64,000 bases of DNA, taken from positions 248,001 through 312,000 of the forward strand of contig NZ_FOLP01000006.1 in NCBI RefSeq assembly GCF_900112425.1, written 5' to 3'. The translations under genes and the position numbers were made by a program. Origin of the DNA: Variovorax sp. OK212 (GTDB lineage: Bacteria > Pseudomonadota > Gammaproteobacteria > Burkholderiales > Burkholderiaceae_C). The notes under the pieces were generated by a model. It saw nothing but the letters and a program-made list of their open reading frames with translations, was not told the origin of the DNA and ran no database searches. This document shows, in pieces, positions 54,535-63,457 of the stretch (positions within the stretch are counted from its first letter, which is position 1; each line of letters begins with the position of its first letter).

Positions 54535-55317
54535 TCAGGGCGTTTGCTGGCGCAGCGACTTCGGCACCTTGTAGCGCTCGCCGTCGTAGCGCAGCGTCAC
54601 GGTGTCGAACTTCGCGGGCAGCGTCTTCTCGAGGCAGCCCTGGTCTTCCTGCTCCTGCGCGCGGCTCTGCACCAGCGTGCGCGACAGCTGCAGGTCGGCC
54701 AGGCCGTTGCTGCTGCCCTTGCCGATCGACAGCATGCCGCGCAGCTTCTCGAAGTGGCCGGTGCAGGTGGAATCCCAGCCGCCGTTGTCGTGGTCGAGCT
54801 CGATCTCCTGCAGCACCTGGCGCAGCTGCTTGGCATGGTGCACGTAGAGCCGCACGGTCTCGCTCGCCAGCGGGCTGCCGGGCGCGCTGGTGCCGCGGTA
54901 GCGCACGCGCAGGCCGAAGGCGCGCGCCTCGGGCGAGAGCACGTAGCGCGAGGTGTCGATGCGGATGTCCTGGATCGAGGTGGTGGCGTCCTCGTCGAGG
55001 GCCTCGGCCTGCATGAGCCGGCCAATGACGGTGTCGCGGTCGGTGTTGCCGTTGTCGGGGCGCTGGATCAGCAGGATCTCGAGGTCGAAGACCTTGGCGC
55101 CGCGGTCGGTGGTCTCGCGCGGCAGGGGCAGCACGACGATGCTGCGGCCGGGGAACGCCGGCCAGATCTTGCAGGCCGCGAGCCGCTCGTCGAGCGGGCG
55201 GTTCGGGTGCAGCTTGGCGTGCATGCGCTCGGCCAGTCCGCTCTCGCAGGCCGCGTGGCTCAGGCCGGCGGCGCAGAGGCAAAGAAGGAAGAGGGCGGCG
55301 TGGCGCAGCAGGTGCAT
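54535..55317 (-). CDS. Exported protein of unknown function
   Basis: 260-residue protein with a Sec signal (LLRHAALFLLCLCAAGLSHA, cleaved before ACESG). Four or more cysteines in the mature part (ACESG, LAACKIW, DSTCTGHF, DQGCLEK) suggest disulphides in the periplasm. Contains mixed charged/beta segments such as VLPLPRETTDRGAKVFDLEILLIQ (two parts). No family recognised. It follows murI after 17 bp in the same direction. Confidence 0.72.
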   Translation of the reverse strand: MHLLRHAALFLLCLCAAGLSHAACESGLAERMHAKLHPNRPLDERLAACKIWPAFPGRSIVVLPLPRETTDRGAKVFDLEILLIQRPDNGNTDRDTVIGRLMQAEALDEDATTSIQDIRIDTSRYVLSPEARAFGLRVRYRGTSAPGSPLASETVRLYVHHAKQLRQVLQEIELDHDNGGWDSTCTGHFEKLRGMLSIGKGSSNGLADLQLSRTLVQSRAQEQEDQGCLEKTLPAKFDTVTLRYDGERYKVPKSLRQQTP

Positions 55318-55334
55318 GGGGTCGGTGCGCGAGT

Positions 55335-56141
55335 TCAGGCGGGGGTGGCCACGGTGGCCGCGCCGGCCGTGGGAAGCCCGAGCCAGCGTGCCGCCGCGGC
55401 TTCGAGCACGGCGACATGGCCGCTGCTCTGCAGCGTCAAGGCGCCGGTGCCGCCGTCCGCGAGCAGGCCGGCCGACGCCAGCAGGCGCCGCGTCTGCTGC
55501 GCGACCGGCACGCCGGTGTCGATGAAGCGCAGCGTGGCCGGCGCGTGCCGGCTCAGTTCGTCTTTCACGAGCGGGTAGTGGGTGCAGCCCAGCACCACGG
55601 TGTCGACGTCCGTGGGGCCGTCGCCGAAAGGCCCGGCCTCTTTCATGTAGCGCTCGCACAGGGCCGCGATGCCCGCGGCGTCGAAGCCTTCGATGGCCTT
55701 CACGAGCCCGTCGCAGGGCACCGGGCGCACGTCGGCCGATCCGGCGAACGATGCGCGCAGGGCCGCGTATTTGGCACTGGCCAGCGTGCCGCGCGTGGCC
55801 ATCACCGCGACGTGCCCGGTGCGGCTCGCCGCCACGGCGGGCTTGAGGCCCGGTTCCAGGCCCACGATCGGCAGGCCAGGGTGCTCGGCGCGCAGCAAAT
55901 GAATGGCGGCCGTGGTGGCCGTGTTGCAGGCCACCACGAGCGCCTTGATGCCGTGCGCGCGCAGCAGGTGGTCGACCACCGCGCGCGAGCGCTCGATCAC
56001 GTAGGCGTCTCCGCGTTCACCGTACGGCGCATAGGCCGTGTCGGCGAAGTACACGAAGTTCTCGTGCGGCAGCTCGGCCCTCAGCGCGGCCAGCACGCTG
56101 AGCCCGCCGACGCCGCTGTCGAAGACGCCTACCGGGTGCAT
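55335..56141 (-). CDS. murI: Glutamate racemase
   Basis: 268 residues; makes D-glutamate for peptidoglycan. VGVFDSGVGGLSVL (D8-S9), FADTAYAPYG, catalytic C72 in VVACNTATTAA and catalytic C186 in VVLGCTHYPL are all present. ATG 56141 was chosen; a TTG two codons earlier is also open. It follows the class I fumarase gene after 67 bp. Confidence 0.95.
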   Translation of the reverse strand: MHPVGVFDSGVGGLSVLAALRAELPHENFVYFADTAYAPYGERGDAYVIERSRAVVDHLLRAHGIKALVVACNTATTAAIHLLRAEHPGLPIVGLEPGLKPAVAASRTGHVAVMATRGTLASAKYAALRASFAGSADVRPVPCDGLVKAIEGFDAAGIAALCERYMKEAGPFGDGPTDVDTVVLGCTHYPLVKDELSRHAPATLRFIDTGVPVAQQTRRLLASAGLLADGGTGALTLQSSGHVAVLEAAAARWLGLPTAGAATVATPA

Positions 56142-56208
56142 CAGCAAGCCTTCGTGCCGCGCACCGCGGTGCGAGCGCCTGCGGGCGGCCGGGCGGCGGC
56201 GGCGGCGT

Positions 56209-57762
56209 TCAAGCTTGTTCCATCATGATGGTCTTGAACTCGCCGCTGGCAATGCGCTTTTGCCACTCGGCCGGGCCGGTGATGTGCGCGCTGGTGCCGC
56301 CGGCGTCCACCGCCACCGTCACGGGCATGTCGACCACGTCGAATTCATAGATGGCTTCCATGCCCAGGTCTTCGAAGCCCACCACCTTGGCGGTCTTGAT
56401 GGCCTTGCTCACGAGGTAGGCGGCGCCGCCCACGGCCATGAGGTACGCGCTCTTGTGCTTCTTGATGGCCTCGATGGCCACCGGGCCGCGCTCGGCCTTG
56501 CCGATCATCGCGATCAGGCCGGTCTGGGCCAGCATCATCTCGGTGAAGCCGTCCATGCGCGTGGCGGTGGTCGGGCCGGCGGGGCCCACGGCCTCGTCGC
56601 CCACCGGATCGACCGGGCCGACGTAGTAGATGACGCGGTTGGTGAAGTCCACCGGCAGCTTCTCGCCCTTGGCCAGCATGTCCTGGATGCGCTTGTGCGC
56701 GGCGTCGCGGCCGGTGAGCATCTTGCCGTTCAGCAGGATCGTGTCGCCGGGCTTCCAGCTCGCCACTTCGGCGGGCGTGAGCTTGTCGAGGTTCACGCGC
56801 TTGCTCTTCTTCTCGTCGGGCGCCCAGTTCACGTCGGGCCACAGGTCCAGCGACGGCGGATCCAGGTACACCGGGCCGCTGCCGTCCATCGTGAAGTGCG
56901 CGTGGCGCGTGGCCGCGCAGTTGGGGATCATCGCCACCGGCTTGCTCGCGGCGTGCGTGGGGTACATCTGGATCTTCACGTCCAGCACGGTGGCCAGGCC
57001 ACCCAGGCCCTGCGCGCCGATGCCCAGCGCGTTGACCTTCTCGTACAGCTCGATGCGCAGCGCCTCGACCTTGCTCAGCTCGGCGCCCGAGGCCTTCTTG
57101 GCCTGCAGCTCGTGCATGTCGAGGTCGTCCATCAGGCTTTCCTTGGCCATCAGCGCGGCCTTCTCGGCCGTGCCGCCGATGCCGATGCCCAGCATGCCGG
57201 GCGGGCACCAGCCGGCGCCCATGGTCGGCACGGTCTTCAGCACCCAGTCGACCACGCTGTCGCCGGGGTTCAGCATGGCCAGCTTGCTCTTGTTCTCGCT
57301 GCCGCCGCCCTTGGCCGCCACCGTCACTTCGACGGTGTTGCCCGGCACGATCTCGGTGAAGATCACCGCGGGCGTGTTGTCCTTGGTGTTCTTGCGGTCG
57401 AACTGCGGGTCGGCCACGACCGAGGCGCGCAGCGTGTTGTCGGGGTGGTTGTAGCCGCGGCGCACGCCTTCGTTGATGGCCTCATGAAGGCTGCCGGTGA
57501 AGCCGCCCCAGCGCACGTCCATGCCCACCTTGAGGAACACGTTGACGATGCCGGTGTCCTGGCAGATCGGGCGGTGGCCCGTGGCGCTCATCTTGCTGTT
57601 GGTCAGGATCTGCGCAATGGCGTCCTTGGCCGCGGGGCTCTGCTCGCGCTCGTAGGCGCGGGCCAGGTGGGCGATGTAGTCGGCGGGGTGGTAGTAGCTG
57701 ATGTACTGCAGCGCGGCGCTGATCGATTCGATCAGGTCGGCCTGCTGGATCGTGGTCGTCAT
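56209..57762 (-). CDS. Class I fumarate hydratase (iron-sulphur type)
   Basis: 517-residue single-chain fumarase that interconverts fumarate and malate with a labile 4Fe-4S cluster. Candidate cluster cysteines are C67 in RPICQDTG, the one in GAGWCPPGMLG and the one in IPNCAATRH. The C-terminal half (about 330-517) is the beta-like domain with VGPAGPTTATRMDGFTEMML (two parts). Length matches FumA/FumB-type enzymes. It lacks a clear Shine-Dalgarno, and its start is preceded by a GGGGGGC/GCCCCCC hairpin. A second, unrelated fumarase (fumC) lies at 61984. Confidence 0.94.
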   Translation of the reverse strand: MTTTIQQADLIESISAALQYISYYHPADYIAHLARAYEREQSPAAKDAIAQILTNSKMSATGHRPICQDTGIVNVFLKVGMDVRWGGFTGSLHEAINEGVRRGYNHPDNTLRASVVADPQFDRKNTKDNTPAVIFTEIVPGNTVEVTVAAKGGGSENKSKLAMLNPGDSVVDWVLKTVPTMGAGWCPPGMLGIGIGGTAEKAALMAKESLMDDLDMHELQAKKASGAELSKVEALRIELYEKVNALGIGAQGLGGLATVLDVKIQMYPTHAASKPVAMIPNCAATRHAHFTMDGSGPVYLDPPSLDLWPDVNWAPDEKKSKRVNLDKLTPAEVASWKPGDTILLNGKMLTGRDAAHKRIQDMLAKGEKLPVDFTNRVIYYVGPVDPVGDEAVGPAGPTTATRMDGFTEMMLAQTGLIAMIGKAERGPVAIEAIKKHKSAYLMAVGGAAYLVSKAIKTAKVVGFEDLGMEAIYEFDVVDMPVTVAVDAGGTSAHITGPAEWQKRIASGEFKTIMMEQA

Positions 57763-57765
57763 GGT

Positions 57766-57799
57766 GGGGGGCTTTTTTATGAATGTGAAAACGCCCCCC
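57766..57799 (-). promoter_or_regulatory. Hairpin directly before the class I fumarase start
   Basis: GGGGGGC and GCCCCCC (57766-57772 and 57793-57799) pair perfectly, extended by TTTT/AAAA inside. The arm nearest the gene ends 3 bases before the ATG and there is no free Shine-Dalgarno, so the hairpin would hide the initiation region. It may instead mark the end of the proVWX transcript. Confidence 0.4.
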
Positions 57800-57818
57800 G
57801 ATTATCTCCGCCCGGTGC

Positions 57819-58844
57819 CTACCGGGCGGCGGCCCGGGCTTGCGCGAGCCAGCCGTCGAACAGCTGCTGGTGCACCTTGATCCAGCCGTCGGTGTGGCGC
57901 TCCACGTCCTGCTGCGTGTTGGCGCCCTGGCTCATGCGCAGGTTCTGGGCGTTGATGTCCGAGATCGGCAGCTTCATCACCTCGAACAGCTTGGCCGCGG
58001 CAGGGTTCTTCTCGGCGAACGCCTTGTTGGCAACGATCTGTTCCTGGTTGGCCTGGAAACCGTAGTTCTTGCCGTTGGGCAGCTTGGTGTCGGCCTGGCC
58101 TTCCTGCGAGGAAGAGAAGGGCACCTGCAGCCACACCACGTCGGTGCCGGGGCGCAGCACGGCGCTCACCCAATAGGGCGTCCACGTGTAGTACAGCACC
58201 GGCTTGTCCTGCTTGAAGCGGGCGATGGTGTCGGCCATCAGCGCGGCGTAGCTGCCTTGCTTGTGCGTGACGGTGTCGCGCAGCTGGTAGGCCGTCAGGT
58301 GGTTCTCGATGGCCAGCTCGCAGCCCCAGCCGGGGTTGCAGCCGGTCAGGTCGGCCTTGCCGTCGCCGTCGGCGTCGAACAGCTTGGCGATGGCCGGGTC
58401 CTTCAGCTGCGCGATGTTCGTGATGTTGTACTGCTCGGCCGTCTTGCGGTCGATCAGGTAGCCCTGCACCGCGCCGTCGGAGTACACGCCCTTGCGCCAC
58501 AGCTTGGCGTCGCCGCCGCTGTTCTTGTAGAAGTCGGCGTGCAGCAGGCTCCAGTGGTTGGCCATGAAGGTGGCGTCCCCGTTGGCAATGGCCAGGTGCT
58601 CGGTGGCGGGCTCCAGGTCTTTCATGGGCTCGACGGTGTAGCCGAGCTTCTCGAGCCCGCGCATCACCAGCAGCGTCTGGAAGGCTTCCTCGGCGAGCGA
58701 GCTTTTCAGCGGGCGCACCGTCACGCCCTTGCCGGGCAGGTCGTTGGCGGCCTGGGCCGCCACGCCCGAGGCGACGAAGGCGAGCGCCAGCAGGCCGCGC
58801 GCGATGAAACGGGTCTTGCGGGTCATGTTCTTCAGGCTCTTCAT
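57819..58844 (-). CDS. proX: Glycine betaine/proline-betaine binding protein ProX
   Basis: 341-residue periplasmic binding protein. Signal peptide with the hydrophobic core IARGLLALAFVASGVAAQA, cleaved before ANDLPGKG. Mature landmarks match ProX: GKGVTVRPLKSSLAEEAFQT (two parts), MANHWSLLHADFYKN, and aromatic-cage residues in the LYYTWTPYWV segment. ATG 58844 follows GGAGGAAC. It is the third gene of proVWX. Confidence 0.93.
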   Translation of the reverse strand: MKSLKNMTRKTRFIARGLLALAFVASGVAAQAANDLPGKGVTVRPLKSSLAEEAFQTLLVMRGLEKLGYTVEPMKDLEPATEHLAIANGDATFMANHWSLLHADFYKNSGGDAKLWRKGVYSDGAVQGYLIDRKTAEQYNITNIAQLKDPAIAKLFDADGDGKADLTGCNPGWGCELAIENHLTAYQLRDTVTHKQGSYAALMADTIARFKQDKPVLYYTWTPYWVSAVLRPGTDVVWLQVPFSSSQEGQADTKLPNGKNYGFQANQEQIVANKAFAEKNPAAAKLFEVMKLPISDINAQNLRMSQGANTQQDVERHTDGWIKVHQQLFDGWLAQARAAAR

Positions 58845-58861
58845 GCGTTCGGTTCCTCCGT

Positions 58862-60049
58862 TCATTGCGCTTGCGTCGACAGGGCGGGCGCCGGCTCGCC
58901 GGCCGAGCGGCCCGGGGCCACGGCGCGCTGCAGCGTGCGCAGCGCGAAGCCGACCGGGCCGGTGTGCCACCAGCGGCGACCGCCGCTGCGGCGCGACTTG
59001 CCCATGGCCTGCGTCAGGCGGTCCAGCGAGATGGCCAGCAGCACGATGCCCACGCCGCCCACGGTCGCCAGGCCCATGTCGAGGCGGCCGATGCCGCGCA
59101 GCACCATCTGGCCGAGGCCGCCCACCGCGATCATCGAGGCGATCACCACCATCGACAGCGAAAGCATCAGCGCCTGGTTGATGCCCGCCATGATCGACGG
59201 CATGGCCAGCGGCAGCTGCACCTTCACCAGCATCTGCCACGGCGAGGCGCCGTAGGCGCGCGCGGCCTCGATGAGGTCGGGGCGCACCTGGCGCAGGCCC
59301 AGGTTGGTCAGGCGCACCAGCGGGGCCAGCGCGAAGATGATCGTCACGATCACGCCCGGCACGTTGCCGATGCCGAACAGCATCACCACCGGCACCAGGT
59401 ACACGAACGCGGGCGTGGTCTGCATCGCGTCGAGCACCGGCCGCATGATGCGCTGGGCCCGGTCGCTGCTGGCCAGCAGCACGCCCAGCGGCAGGCCGAT
59501 GACCATGCAGAACACCAGCGAGGTCAGCACCAGCGACAGCGTCACCATGGCTTCGGGCCAGATGCCCAGCATCGCCACCAGCAGCAGCGCCACCGTGGTG
59601 CCGATGGCCAGCGCGCGGCCCGCGAACTGCCAGGCCAGCAGGCCGATGAGCGCGATCATCGCCAGCGTGGGCAGGCCGGTGAGCAGGCTCTGCACCGAGT
59701 TCAGCGTGCTGTCGATCGGCAGGCGCACGGTCTGGAAGAACGGGCGGAAATGCGTGACCACCCAGCCCAGGCCCTGGTTGATCCACGATTCGATGGGCAG
59801 CGAGCCGTCCCAGAGGCGGTGCAGCTGGAAGCCGCCGGTGGCGGCGTCGGCCTGGCCGGCCATCTGGTGGGCGGCATCGAGTGGCGCCGGGGCATCGAGC
59901 CAGGCGCTGGTGGCGGAGGTGTCGGGCGCGGCCGACATGGCCTCCCACGGGTCGAGCGGCATCGGCGCGGGGGCCGCGGCCTGGGTCGCCAGCGTCGCGG
60001 CGGCGTCGTTCAGGTTGGAGAGTTCGGAGGGCAGTGCGGTGTCGTTCAT
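58862..60049 (-). CDS. proW: Glycine betaine ABC permease ProW
   Basis: 395-residue permease. A long N-terminal soluble part of about 110 residues, Ala/Pro/Asp-rich, precedes the helices; an extended N-terminus is also typical of enterobacterial ProW. The EAA loop region EAARAYGASPWQMLVKVQLPLAMPSI (two parts) lies near 265-290. ATG 60049 is preceded by AAAGAGCC. It sits 17 bp before proX and 23 bp after proV. Confidence 0.92.
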   Translation of the reverse strand: MNDTALPSELSNLNDAAATLATQAAAPAPMPLDPWEAMSAAPDTSATSAWLDAPAPLDAAHQMAGQADAATGGFQLHRLWDGSLPIESWINQGLGWVVTHFRPFFQTVRLPIDSTLNSVQSLLTGLPTLAMIALIGLLAWQFAGRALAIGTTVALLLVAMLGIWPEAMVTLSLVLTSLVFCMVIGLPLGVLLASSDRAQRIMRPVLDAMQTTPAFVYLVPVVMLFGIGNVPGVIVTIIFALAPLVRLTNLGLRQVRPDLIEAARAYGASPWQMLVKVQLPLAMPSIMAGINQALMLSLSMVVIASMIAVGGLGQMVLRGIGRLDMGLATVGGVGIVLLAISLDRLTQAMGKSRRSGGRRWWHTGPVGFALRTLQRAVAPGRSAGEPAPALSTQAQ

Positions 60050-60072
60050 CAATGGCTCTTTCTCGACGTCGT

Positions 60073-61371
60073 TCAGGCGGCGGTTGCGGCGGCTGCGGTG
60101 GTTGCCGTGGAGGCAGCCGCGGTGGCCGCGGAAGGCTGGGCCGGGTGCTGCGGCTGGTGCGCGGGGTCGATCGGCGGCGTGTCGCGGTCGAGGAACTTCA
60201 GCAGCGTGGTCTTGCTGATCGCGCCGCAGAAGCGCCCGTCATTGGCCACCACGGGCACCGCGCACGGTGCCTGGCCCACCTGGCCGAACAGGCCGGCCAC
60301 GGGCGCGTCGGCCTCGATCGAGCCCAGGTCGTTCAGGAACGCGTGGCGCAGGCCCAGCGGACCCGAATGCCCGTCCAGCGCGGCGCGCAGCGTGTCGGCC
60401 GACACGGTGCCCAGGTAGCGCTTGTTCGGGCTCGTCACGTAGGCGAAGTCGCGGTCCTGGTCCTCCAGCAGCTTGAGCGCCGCGCGCGCGCCGCGCTCGG
60501 GGTGCTCGCTGACCACGGTGAGCGACTTGCGCGCGATGTCGCCCGCCTTGAACACGGCCGCCGCGTCCACGCCGCGCACGAAGCTGCGCACGTAGTCGTT
60601 GGCGGGGCTGCGCAGGATCTCGTCGGGCGTGCCGACCTGGATCACCTGGCCGTCCTTCATGATCGCGATGCGGTCGCCGATGCGCATGGCCTCGTCCAGG
60701 TCGTGCGAGATGAAGACGATGGTGCGGCGCTGCTCCTGCTGCAGGCGCAGCAGCTCCGACTGCATCTCGGTGCGGATGATCGGGTCGAGCGCCGAGAAGG
60801 CTTCGTCCATCAGCAGGATCGACGGGTCGGAGGCCAGCGCCCGGGCCAGGCCCACGCGCTGCTGCATGCCGCCGGAAAGCTCGTCGGGGTAGCTGTTGCC
60901 CCAGCCGGCCAGGCCGACCTGCGCGAGCGCCAGGTCGGCCTGCGCCAGGCGCTCCTTCTTGCCCGTGCCCGACAGCTCGAGGCCGAAGGCGGTGTTCTCG
61001 CGCACCGTCATGTGCGGCATCAGCGCGAACGACTGGAACACCATGCTGATGTCCTTGCGGCGCAGCGCGCGCAGACGCACGTCGGAGTGTTCGTTGATGT
61101 CCGCCCCATCGATCACGATGCGGCCCGCGGTCGGCTCGATCAGCCGGTTCAGCAGGCGCACGAGCGTCGACTTGCCCGAACCCGAGAGACCCATGATGAC
61201 GAAGATTTCTCCAGCCTGGATTTCGAAGGTGGCGTCGAACACGCCGATCGACTGGCCGGTGCGCGCCAGGATCTCTTTCTTGGAAAGTCCTTGGCGGACC
61301 AGTTCCAGGGCTTGTTGCGGCTCGTCGCCGAAAACCTTGAAAACGTGGTCGATGAGAATTCCTTTGGCCAT
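60073..61371 (-). CDS. proV: Glycine betaine ABC ATPase ProV with CBS domains
   Basis: 432-residue ATPase. Walker A GLSGSGKST near 62-70, signature ELSGGMQQRVGLARAL near 166-181, Walker B ILLMDEAFSALDP and H-loop ISHDLDEA. A C-terminal pair of CBS domains (about 285-400) senses ionic strength in homologues such as ProV and OpuA. The tail is Ala/Thr-rich low complexity. ATG 61371 follows AAGGAGCC. It heads proVWX, which imports osmoprotectants. Confidence 0.94.
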   Translation of the reverse strand: MAKGILIDHVFKVFGDEPQQALELVRQGLSKKEILARTGQSIGVFDATFEIQAGEIFVIMGLSGSGKSTLVRLLNRLIEPTAGRIVIDGADINEHSDVRLRALRRKDISMVFQSFALMPHMTVRENTAFGLELSGTGKKERLAQADLALAQVGLAGWGNSYPDELSGGMQQRVGLARALASDPSILLMDEAFSALDPIIRTEMQSELLRLQQEQRRTIVFISHDLDEAMRIGDRIAIMKDGQVIQVGTPDEILRSPANDYVRSFVRGVDAAAVFKAGDIARKSLTVVSEHPERGARAALKLLEDQDRDFAYVTSPNKRYLGTVSADTLRAALDGHSGPLGLRHAFLNDLGSIEADAPVAGLFGQVGQAPCAVPVVANDGRFCGAISKTTLLKFLDRDTPPIDPAHQPQHPAQPSAATAAASTATTAAAATAA

Positions 61372-61983
61372 ACGTCGGGGCTCCTTTGGTGAAGGGTGGA
61401 CAGATCGCCGCCCCACGCGGGACGACGGCGACCACGTCACCAGCCCAAGGGTTGCCGGGCGGCACGCGGGAAAAACGCGCGCGATGGCCCGGCAGGCCTC
61501 AAGGGCTGCCGACAGGCACTGAAGACGACATGGCGACGAAGCCAGTGCCCGCCGGATGCTTCATTCGCAGGGCAACGGGCCTGGTCGAGGGGCGCCGCCT
61601 GGATGAGCGTGACGTGGCAATGGGGACGGAAAAATCCGGCCGGTTTGCCGGGCTGGGCCCGGCGGGAGAACCTTGCACCGCGACGGGATGTGGAGATCCG
61701 CGAGTAGTGAAGGGGTGACCAACGGGTGTCATCATCATGACTTGTTGGTCGTCGGAAGCCTTTGATCATAACTTTTCGGCATGATGAAAGTCAAGGCGCA
61801 GGACGTATCGCCATGTCAGCGAACAGGCAATGGCCCCGTCAGATGCGAGCTACTCGTATTGGCCGATACTCGGCACCGCGCCTGTCCGGGCGCGATCCCG
61901 GTCTGTGTGTCTCGCCCGCCCGGGCGCGACCCAGGCCTCTCGCCCGAGCGGACGCAACCTTCCATGACCCCGGAGCTTTTTTC
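61372..61983. other. 612-bp divergent intergenic region, proVWX / fumC
   Basis: No convincing gene. It holds the proV promoter (61765-61794), a leader of about 385 bases for proVWX with an inverted pair GACCAAC (61717-61723) and GTTGGTC (61744-61750) near its 5' end, and on the fumC side an imperfect duplication of CGGGCGCGA(T/C)CC(C/A)GG at about 61887-61935. Small open frames here have no conserved features. Confidence 0.6.
61765..61794 (-). promoter_or_regulatory. Sigma-70 promoter of proVWX
   Basis: On the minus strand TTGACT (61794-61789), 18 bp, then TATGAT (61770-61765), five of six matches in each box. Transcription would begin near 61757 and give a leader of about 385 bases before proV, reminiscent of long regulatory leaders in other proU operons. 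Confidence 0.6.
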
Positions 61984-63381
61984 ATGACGACTTCTCCCAA
62001 GACCCGCGCCGAGCGTGACACCTTCGGCCCGATCGACGTGCCGGCCGACAAGCTGTGGGGCGCGCAAACGCAGCGCTCGCTGCAGAACTTCGACATCTCC
62101 GGCGAACAGCAGCCGCGCGAGATCATCAAGGCCCTGGCCCAGGTCAAGCGTGCTTCGGCCGTGGTGAACCACGCGCTGGGCCTGCAGGATGAGAAGAAGA
62201 CCCACGCCATCGTGGCGGCCGCCGACGAAGTCATTGCCGGCAAGCACCCGGGCGAGTTCCCGCTGGTGGTGTGGCAGACCGGCTCGGGCACGCAGACCAA
62301 CATGAACGTCAACGAGGTGCTGGCCAACCGCGCGAGCGAAATCCTCGGCGGCGAGCGCGGCGAAGGCCGCCTGGTGCACCCGAACGACGACGTGAACCGC
62401 AGCCAGTCGAGCAACGACGTGTTCCCCACCGCCATGCACGTGGCCGCCGTGGAAGCCATCACGCACAAGCTGCTGCCCGCCATCGCCAAGCTGCGCGGCA
62501 CGCTCGACCAGAAGGCCAAGGACTTCGCCGACATCGTGAAGATCGGCCGCACCCACCTGCAGGACGCCACGCCCCTCACGCTGGGCCAGGAGTTCTCGGG
62601 CTACGTGGCGCAGCTGGCGCATGGCGAGGCGCACGTGCGCGCCGCGCTGCCGCACCTGAGCGAACTGGCGCTGGGCGGCACGGCCGTCGGCACCGGCCTG
62701 AACGCACCCAAGGGCTACGCAGAACAAGTGGCCGCCGAACTGGCCAGGCTCACGGGCCTGCCGTTCGTGACCGCGCCGAGCAAGTTCGAAGCCATGGCCA
62801 GCGTCGACGCGCTGGTGCACGCCCACGGCGCGCTGAAGACGCTGGCCGCCAGCATGAACAAGATCGCCAATGACGTGCGCTGGCTGGCCAGCGGCCCGCG
62901 CAGCGGCATCGGCGAACTGAGCATTCCCGAGAACGAACCCGGCTCGTCGATCATGCCGGGCAAGGTCAACCCGACCCAGAGCGAGGCCGTCACGATGCTG
63001 GCCGCGCAGGTGTTCGGCAACGACGTGGCCATCAACATCGGCGGTGCGTCGGGCAACTTCGAGCTGAACGTGTTCCGCCCGATGGTGGCGCACAACTTCC
63101 TGCAGAGCGTGCGCCTGCTGGCCGACGGCATGGTGAGCTTCAACGACCACTGCGCCGTGGGCATCGAGCCGAACCGCGAACGCATCACCGAGCTGGTGCA
63201 GCGTTCGCTGATGCTGGTGACCGCGCTGAACACGCACATCGGCTACGACAAGTCGGCCTACATCGCCAAGAAGGCGCACAAGGAAGGCACGAGCCTGCGC
63301 GAAGCGGCCATCGCTTCGGGCCACCTGACGGCCGAGCAGTTCGATGCGTGGGTGATTCCCGAGAACATGACCGGCCGCTGA
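61984..63381 (+). CDS. fumC: Class II fumarate hydratase FumC
   Basis: 465-residue iron-independent fumarase. The signature GSSIMPGKVNP begins at residue 320, placing the catalytic serine loop at S321-S322, and GRTHLQDATP carries H191. ATG 61984 follows GGAG; in-frame upstream codons have no conservation. As in many aerobes it complements an oxygen-sensitive class I enzyme, here encoded 4 kb away. A strong terminator follows. Confidence 0.96.
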   Translation: MTTSPKTRAERDTFGPIDVPADKLWGAQTQRSLQNFDISGEQQPREIIKALAQVKRASAVVNHALGLQDEKKTHAIVAAADEVIAGKHPGEFPLVVWQTGSGTQTNMNVNEVLANRASEILGGERGEGRLVHPNDDVNRSQSSNDVFPTAMHVAAVEAITHKLLPAIAKLRGTLDQKAKDFADIVKIGRTHLQDATPLTLGQEFSGYVAQLAHGEAHVRAALPHLSELALGGTAVGTGLNAPKGYAEQVAAELARLTGLPFVTAPSKFEAMASVDALVHAHGALKTLAASMNKIANDVRWLASGPRSGIGELSIPENEPGSSIMPGKVNPTQSEAVTMLAAQVFGNDVAINIGGASGNFELNVFRPMVAHNFLQSVRLLADGMVSFNDHCAVGIEPNRERITELVQRSLMLVTALNTHIGYDKSAYIAKKAHKEGTSLREAAIASGHLTAEQFDAWVIPENMTGR

Positions 63382-63406
63382 TCCGGCACACCGGCCAGCC
63401 CCCATG

Positions 63407-63433
63407 AAAAAAGGACCCTCGCGGGTCCTTTTT
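63407..63433 (+). terminator. Intrinsic terminator after fumC
   Basis: AAAAAGGACCC / GGGTCCTTTTT with loop TCGC. The symmetrical A/T runs also serve the convergent oxidoreductase gene. Confidence 0.9.
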
Positions 63434-63457
63434 CGTTGGTCGGCGATCGGTGCCGGA

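Noticed and set aside
61437..61769. Small open frames in the proV-fumC intergenic region
   Set aside because: No ribosome-binding sites, no conserved motifs, and Arg/Pro-rich composition consistent with chance frames in GC-rich DNA.
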